The notes under the pieces were generated by a model. That model was not told the DNA's origin. It searched no databases and was given only the letters and a program-made list of their open reading frames with translations. The translations under genes and the position numbers were made by a program. From contig NC_070560.1 of assembly GCF_026914185.1 (NCBI RefSeq), positions 4,765,501 to 4,829,500 of the forward strand: DNA of 64,000 bases, given 5' to 3'. Origin of the DNA: Puccinia triticina. Its lineage: Eukaryota; Basidiomycota; Pucciniomycetes; Pucciniales; Pucciniaceae. Of the stretch, positions 58,324 to 64,000 are shown one piece after another (within the stretch, counting starts at the first letter, position 1; the number at the start of each line of letters is the position of its first letter).

Positions 58324-59160
58324 TTGCTGGTCATTTTATCATTTGCGATTGGTGACCGGCGAACTTCATCTGTTTAAAGGCCAAGGAGTGGATAGCGATT
58401 ACCTCCGAGCGCAAAAGCGAGTAACTGTGCATGCCAGGAGTCAATAAGGTCAGGATGACGGGTTGCGTAAGAGTACCTGGTCAGGACCGGGCAGTGGTGG
58501 GCTAGATTGGGCTGTTGGATGTGCATGGTTTGACCAGGTAAGCCCGATGGAGTGGCAGGAGCGTGTTTTGGCTGATAGCAGGTGGAATGCAAGGTTAGTC
58601 TGTGAGCGTGGCGTCAACCCGTTTCCAGTGTGACTGCCGAAGGAGTGATTGTAACCAAGCTGCAGTTGAGGTGTGTATTGGCAGGCGAGGTCAGTTGTTG
58701 GTGTGCCAAGCGGATTGAGCTCAAAGAGTAGGTAAGCAGTGGCACCACTGAGATGGGAACTGTTGGCGTAGGAACAGGGGCGGCCATGGCGCTGAGGGCG
58801 GGGCAAACAAAGACAGCGTGGTGAGTGCGTGGCTACTGGTCAACTGTGGGGTATTTAAAGGGGGGGTTGTGGGGTCGAGTGAACCGCAGGGGATCCGGTT
58901 TCGTCCTACCCCCTCCCTGGGAGGCCCCTAACTGCTTGGTTAGGCCCTCCCTGGAAAGTTTACCAACCGGCCCTTTTTTGCTTGTTGCTCCGGCACAGCT
59001 GGAGGGTCATCCATAGGGCCTTTGGGTCTTTGGGGATATTTCAACGTGTTTTTGCTTGTGTAATTGTTTTGTAATGTAGCTAGTTAATTATTTTTGAGAC
59101 TTAAACACGCCAAAACTTAGATCTAAATGTCTAGGGTTTTGTGTATTTAAGATAGTTGGA

Positions 59161-59372
59161 TGTATGTAATACTATTTTTGGGCGCTTTCTGGGGCCAATT
59201 CTTATTTATATAATTAGTACATGAAGGAATAGGAATAAGGGGGTACTTTAAGTGGGTTACCCCCCTTAATTTATGATGCGGAATCTGATTCTGCAATAAT
59301 AATTTAATAATAATAATTATTTACTAAGTTATTGCAGTCTTTTGGATACTTGTTGTATCTCTAAGGCTGACA
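59161..59372 (-). repeat. 5' LTR of the gypsy element, second part
   Basis: 212 bp collinear with 46,326-46,537, ending CTAAGGCTGACA, followed by target duplication CAACC. About three differences from the other copy. Confidence 0.92.
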
Positions 59373-59486
59373 CAACCCCTACTCTAAGTCTTTCCCCTTC
59401 CCTTCCAATTCTTTCCCTTTGAATCTTTCCCTTTCAATTCTTTCCCTTTCCGTAAACTTTCTTCCCGTACCAGTCCACCTTGTCAA

Positions 59487-62400
59487 ATGTCTGGATCTAA
59501 ACAGAAATGAGACTCGACCTCCTCGACGGCGACCAACTGGCAGCTTGAAGACCTATCTCACCAAGATCGCCTGGCCGAAGACATTGCAGTCTTAAATCAG
59601 CAACTCGACAATCATCCACCGAGCCCGGAGTCGAGCGGGGATACGATCCAGGACAAAGGAAAACGGCCGCAGAGCAACCGGCTTGATGTTCAAGCTGGCA
59701 AAGAGGTTCCCACTCATATGGATCCTCGTCTGCCAAAACCCAGTTTTTGTGCTACACTTAGAACTGACAGTATGAACCCCCCCCCCTAGCAGAAGACCCC
59801 AGGATTTCGGCTTGTGAATCGCAGCGACGTAAGGAGCTTCAAGGTTTTGAAGAGGCAGAATTTCTCCTCCGACAAAGCAAACTCGTTGCTGGGTCAATAC
59901 AATCAGCAAAAAGCCTTTTTCGATTGGAAAACGTCCTGCGACCCGACGGCAAGAACTTCGGGGACTGGTACAGAAATCTATCCGAAGTGGGTCGAGCATG
60001 TCTGACGAGTGGGCGTTTCTTTTTTGAGAAGTGCAACAACACCACCTTTGAAAAAATCGGTTGGGCGGTTTTGATTGGCAGCATCGACAGGTCCCTGGTG
60101 GCAGAAATGCAAAAGTTTACCACCTGCTACGAGATGTTTGAGGCGCTCTTTGTCAAGTTCAAGACAGCCTCGCGTGCTGCGCAGATGAATATATGGTACA
60201 AGTTCCGCAACTTTAAAATCAATCCCGACGGACACAATGCCGGAATCTCGTTGGGGCTGAAGGACTTGCTCAGCGAATGGGTCTTGGTCGGCGTAAATTT
60301 TGGCACAGATGCTCTTCTAGGTTTCATTGTTCAGGCGGCAGTCATGGAGTCGGAGGCGCAGTACAGGTCGGCTTTTGAACGGTGTGTTGAAGATCTTGTG
60401 CAATCTGACAAGAAGGGCGGTTGTCCGACTTTTGAATCGGTCATGAATGCACTTGACATCTGTAAGGAACAACACCGGAACATCAGGGAGATGGAAACCT
60501 CTGGACCGGCTTTTGCATCGTCGCAGGCCCCATTGGCACTCCTCACCACGGCTATCACTGAAGATACTTTCGACGTCTCGGCCTTTTTGTCGGAAATCAA
60601 TCAGTCAGAGTGGGTCAACGCTCTTGATTTCTATGCACTGACTGCTTTGACGTGCTGGCAGTGTGGAGGGAGCGGGCACTATGCCAGGAACTGTCCCAAC
60701 AAACCAAAAGGGCAGTCAAGCAATCATCAATATGGCCAACCGATAGGTGAACTTGTCGGCACAATCTATGGACAACTTCCCAGCGGGCTTTTGGTACATT
60801 CGGGTCGTTTTCCAAGAATGAATGGTCGCAAGCCAATGACACCCCCCACGCGGAACCAAGAACATGCGAGGAGCCTAGCTGACTACTATCGCCCGAGATA
60901 CTCCACCTCAAATCGACAGATCAAATCCCAACCCGTGAAGACCGAGTCAATGCAACCGGTGCAAGAGAAAGGGGGGGTGTCAGCCCACATCGTGGAAGTC
61001 AACGATCTGCCTGATGATCTTGACCAGCTGGACTTCCATTCGATGGCTTTGGGAGAAGATCTAGTGAGTGAGGTTGCTGTTTTCGACACAGGTGCTTCCC
61101 ATGGCTTCACGGGTTCTAAGCATCTGTTGCATGATTTCCGTCTATTGTCGAAACCCATTGGGGTTTCTGTAGCTACCAGCAGAGCAGGGGCGCAGATCAC
61201 CGGACTGGGGAATTTGAAATTCCAAGCGCCTGACGGGCATGTCATTATCTTACAACAAGTTCTTTACTGTGAGCATGCCAAAACTACCCTGATATCAATG
61301 GCTGCTCTGCGGAAAGCTAAAGCTTTGGTTACATATGATAACGTAACAGATACATTCCACATCTCCGGCCCCAACGGCGACAGACTGTTTTCCTGTCCTT
61401 TTGAACCCATAAAGAACCAATGGTGTATGCCTTATCCAATGATAAGAGCCGATTCAGCTATGCGAACTTCACCATCCTGCAGCATATTGCTATCGACTGC
61501 CAAAAAACCCATTACCGAAAACTCTTCTTCCTTGCTTGTTTCCTCTGATATCCCTGCCCTACCTCCTGTTCCCCTTCCTTGTTCCAGCGTTTCTAAATCT
61601 GTGACTCTCAAATCTTCTTCCATAAATGAAATGAATTTGTTAACCTTTTTTGCTTTGAGATCCAAGTTGACCGAATCTGATGAAGTTTTCAGGGAGCCAT
61701 TGTGCCAAGCGTCGGGTTTTGTGTGGAAGCCGGAAACACTGACAAAGGAGGAGTTAAAGCTTTTGCATTTACACAGGATGTTTGGCCATGCCAGCCTACG
61801 GCATATTTGGCGGATAGTCAAACTTCAAATGGGTTTTGGACTGCCGACAGAGATTCCTGTGGGAAAGATCCATTGCCCGGTGTGCGCAATCAGCAAGAGC
61901 ACACAACTAAATCCGTTGGCATCAACTCTGAGGAAAGTGGAGCGCCTAGATGTTATGGCAGTAGACTTGATGGGTCCTTTTCAGGTTAACTCCATAGATG
62001 GCGGCAAGTACCTTCTAACAATGAGGGATGTGGCTACGGGATATGCTTTTGTGAAAGTTCTTAAGGCAAAAAATGAGGCTAACAATCACATTATCTCCAT
62101 AATCACGAGAATGGAACAGATAACCAGAAAATGCCTGGGTACGCTGAGAAGTGACAATGGAGGTGAATTTGCTAACAAAACCCTTAGTGATTTCTTGTCA
62201 CACAAGGGCATTGCAGCAGAAAAGTCGCTACCTTATCATCACTACCAGAACGGAGTGATTGAGCGTTTCAACCAAACGTTGGCCGACATGGGCCGGACGA
62301 TGCTGATTGATAGCCCTCTACCAAAGGAGTTTTGGAGCTACAGTTTTGTGTGGGTGGGACATGTCCTCAACAGGATACCGAACAAGGCAAGTGGAGAAGT

Positions 62401-64000
62401 GACGCCTTATGAAGCCATGTTTGGCAGAAAACCGCAGTACGATCATTTCAGGGTATTTGGCAGTCTGGGGTATGTCCATATCCCACAAGAGAAGCGAAAA
62501 AAGCTGGACAATCGTGCAGTAAGAGGTCATGCCATTGCGCATCTGGAATCCAGCAAAGGCTGGCTTTTTTGGCTACCTGATGATAAGACTTTCGTGTCAT
62601 CAGCCATGGCCCGTTTTCCTGATGATACAATGACACTCAAGACACTGAAAAACAATATGATTACTCAACCAGCAAAGCAGGCAGAATTGTTGCCGGCTAT
62701 GTCAAAACTGTCGGTTGACTATGTCATGAATCTACTTCAGCTTGGGGATTTCTCAAATGAGATAGAGTTTACCAACCAAGAGCTGATTGTTGACAAGATT
62801 ATTGACCTTTGTCAGTTCTATGCCATTACAGTTCCCAAAACTTTCAGACAGGCAATGAATTCCTCCTACAAGGAAGCGTGGTCAAAAGCTATAGCTGTGG
62901 AACTTTCTAATCTGGAACAAATGCGTGTCTGGGTACTGCGACTGAAGCCGGACAACAAGAAGGCTTCAGGGGGTCGATGGTTGTTTGCGACCAAGCCGGC
63001 AGTAAACGGGGAAGGAGTGCGTTTCAAGGCGAGATACGTAGCGAAAGGATTCACGCAAGTTGAAGGACAAGATTTCAATGCGACCTTTGCGCCTACGGCT
63101 ACATTTTTTTCACTGAGACTACTACTGACCGTAGCCGCCGCTTATGACTGGCCGGTACAGAGTTTTGATTTTGTAGCTGCTTACCTCAACTCCCCTATCA
63201 ATGAGGAGGTTTGGGTAAAACCACCAGAAGGGATGGACGTCCCGGCAGGTCATGCGATGCTACTGAAGAAAGCACTGTACGGCACCAAACAGGCAGCAAG
63301 GTGCTGGTGGTTACACCTAAAAAATGTTCTTGACCGTTTCGGATACTCACCTTCCCAGTATGATAACAGTTTATACATTCTTAGGCACCCGGAGGAGTTG
63401 GGAGTCGTGTGGTTACACGTCGATGATGGAGTGGTAACTACGTGTCGAGTATGGCGCTGCTGAAGAAGCTGGAATCAGACCTCAAAGACATTCTGAAAAT
63501 TAAGTGGTCAAGCGGCCTGGACTTGATTTTTGGTCTGAATGTGGAGCGTCTGAAGCAGGGGTTCCGACTATACCAAAAGGAACTGGTGGACGGCATTTTA
63601 GACAAACACTGGGACGGAGTGACGACGGCTGCTACACCTCTACCTTTGGGTTTCAATGCAACAACAGACTTAAATGGTGTGGCAGAAGACTCAGGGCGAT
63701 ACCTATCGGTCATTGGGTCGTTTAGCTATCTGGCGGTAGGTACCAGGCCAGATATCTGTTTTGCGGTTAATTATCTGGCCCTTTTTGCTGCGAAACCTGG
63801 TGTAGCACACTGGAAGGGAGTCCGGCATCTCGTGAACTATTTGGCAGGGAGCAGAAACAGGAAACTATCCCTGTACCCGACCACTGATATTAAACCTCTG
63901 AAGTGTTTCACAGATGCGTCGTGGGGGGGCGAGTTCTCGCGCTCGTCATACGGAGTACTGATAACTTTTCTGAATTGTCCAGTGCTCTGGGTTTCACGGA
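59487..64000 (+). pseudogene. Second copia gag-pol polyprotein, nearly intact, runs off the window
   Basis: The natural start is the ATG at 59,487 (MSGSKQK), followed by a TGA six codons later and a poly-C tract (59,777-59,786) where the frame slips. From 59,789 the frame is open to 63,463. Gag carries the zinc knuckle CWQCGGSGHYARNC. Pol has protease VFDTGASHGF, pre-integrase HRMFGHASLRHIW...CPVCAISKS, integrase AVDLMGPF, SDNGGEF and NGVIERFNQTL, and RT ARYVAKGFTQVEGQDFN, SFDFVAAYLNS, ALYGTKQAARCW and LHVDDG. A one-step frameshift near 63,445 moves the frame; RT/RNase H then stays open (FTDASWGGEFSRSSYG) to the edge. All catalytic residues visible are intact, so it was recently active. Confidence 0.9.

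Larger units (their letters stand above)
54744..59160 (-). mobile_element. Helitron with proven empty site and captured gene pieces
   Basis: On the minus strand it starts TCCAACTATCTTAAATAC (59,160) and ends CTAG (54,744) preceded by an AGCGGCGTAGCCGCT hairpin. It lies between A (54,743) and T (59,161). The two flanking LTR pieces add up to exactly the 993 bp of the intact LTR, so no bases were duplicated or lost: the defining Helitron behaviour. The ends match the Helitron at 2,794-5,921. No RepHel gene is present. Cargo: a TIR element (55,316-55,777), a membrane-anchored gene fragment (57,400-58,323) and other exon-like frames. A homopolymeric C tract (about 54,800-54,817) lies near the 3' end. 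Confidence 0.92.
45545..59372 (-). mobile_element. Ty3/gypsy chromovirus, full length, TSD CAACC
   Basis: The 3' LTR is 45,545-46,537 (993 bp). The 5' LTR is 53,963-54,743 plus 59,161-59,372 (781 + 212 = 993 bp), split by a Helitron. Target duplication CAACC is perfect (45,540-45,544 and 59,373-59,377). The primer-binding site TGGGGGCCTCATCG lies inside the 5' LTR (about 53,947-53,960) and a G-rich polypurine tract (AGAGGGGGCGAG on minus) abuts the 3' LTR. LTRs differ at about eight positions by eye, so the insertion is fairly young. The coding region is damaged by a nonsense codon, frameshifts and a TIR insertion. It sits in the leader of the second copia element. Confidence 0.94.

Noticed and set aside
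58450..58806. 118-codon minus-strand frame in the Helitron as a gene
   Set aside because: It depends on a non-ATG start, has no recognised domain and no clear splice partners.
45545..59372. The 4.4-kb gap in the gypsy 5' LTR as evidence for two separate solo LTR fragments
   Set aside because: The pieces sum to exactly the intact LTR length and share one TSD pair, so they are one LTR split by a Helitron.

Overview
The window is eukaryotic, fungal and very rich in transposable elements. Spliceosomal introns of about 60-140 nt, a fungal-type glutamate 5-kinase, a cactin homologue, a phenol 2-monooxygenase-like flavoprotein and a Ty3/gypsy Gag starting MVDTRSGK point to a basidiomycete. A rust fungus (Pucciniales) with a large repeat-laden genome is the best guess; this is inference, because no species marker is present. 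I found no rRNA, tRNA or CRISPR.

Layout. 1-1,290: a TIR element (259-641) inside low-complexity repeats and a palindromic minisatellite. 1,966-2,786: a long-TIR element. 2,794-5,921: a Helitron carrying a leucine-rich-repeat gene fragment and a smaller TIR element. 7,310-17,194: three nested layers, a small LTR element split by a hAT transposon (7,622-17,163), itself split by a non-autonomous LTR retrotransposon with seemingly identical LTRs (10,128-16,970). 17,218-18,654: a foldback element with a G-rich 20-bp minisatellite. 18,726-24,564: a complete Ty1/copia element with intact TSDs and an ORF killed mainly by TCGA-to-TTGA changes. 24,570-32,650: one old Ty3/gypsy copy on the minus strand, interrupted by at least eight insertions, five of them solo LTRs.

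33,630-42,861 is a gene island: a glutamate 5-kinase gene (minus; proline synthesis) head-to-head with a CACTIN gene (plus; splicing factor), then a phenol 2-monooxygenase-like gene (plus; 8 exons). I resolved the exon structures by frame and splice-site consistency; the spliced coding lengths are 1,440, 2,133 and 2,028 nt, all divisible by three.

43,440-44,800 is a second palindromic minisatellite. From about 44,859 to the window end lies a second Ty1/copia element whose leader is split by a Ty3/gypsy chromovirus (45,545-59,372; TSD CAACC). That gypsy element holds a TIR element in gag (51,745-52,225) and a 4.4-kb Helitron in its 5' LTR (54,744-59,160). The undamaged sister LTR proves the Helitron inserted exactly between A and T without target duplication.

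The best leads are the Helitron family with shared ends and captured gene fragments, a TIR family with CAACGGTGGGT-like ends and 7-bp TSDs, a RIP-like TCG-to-TTG signature, a non-autonomous LTR element sharing its primer-binding site with the gypsy element, and a recurrent class of minisatellites whose units are themselves palindromes.
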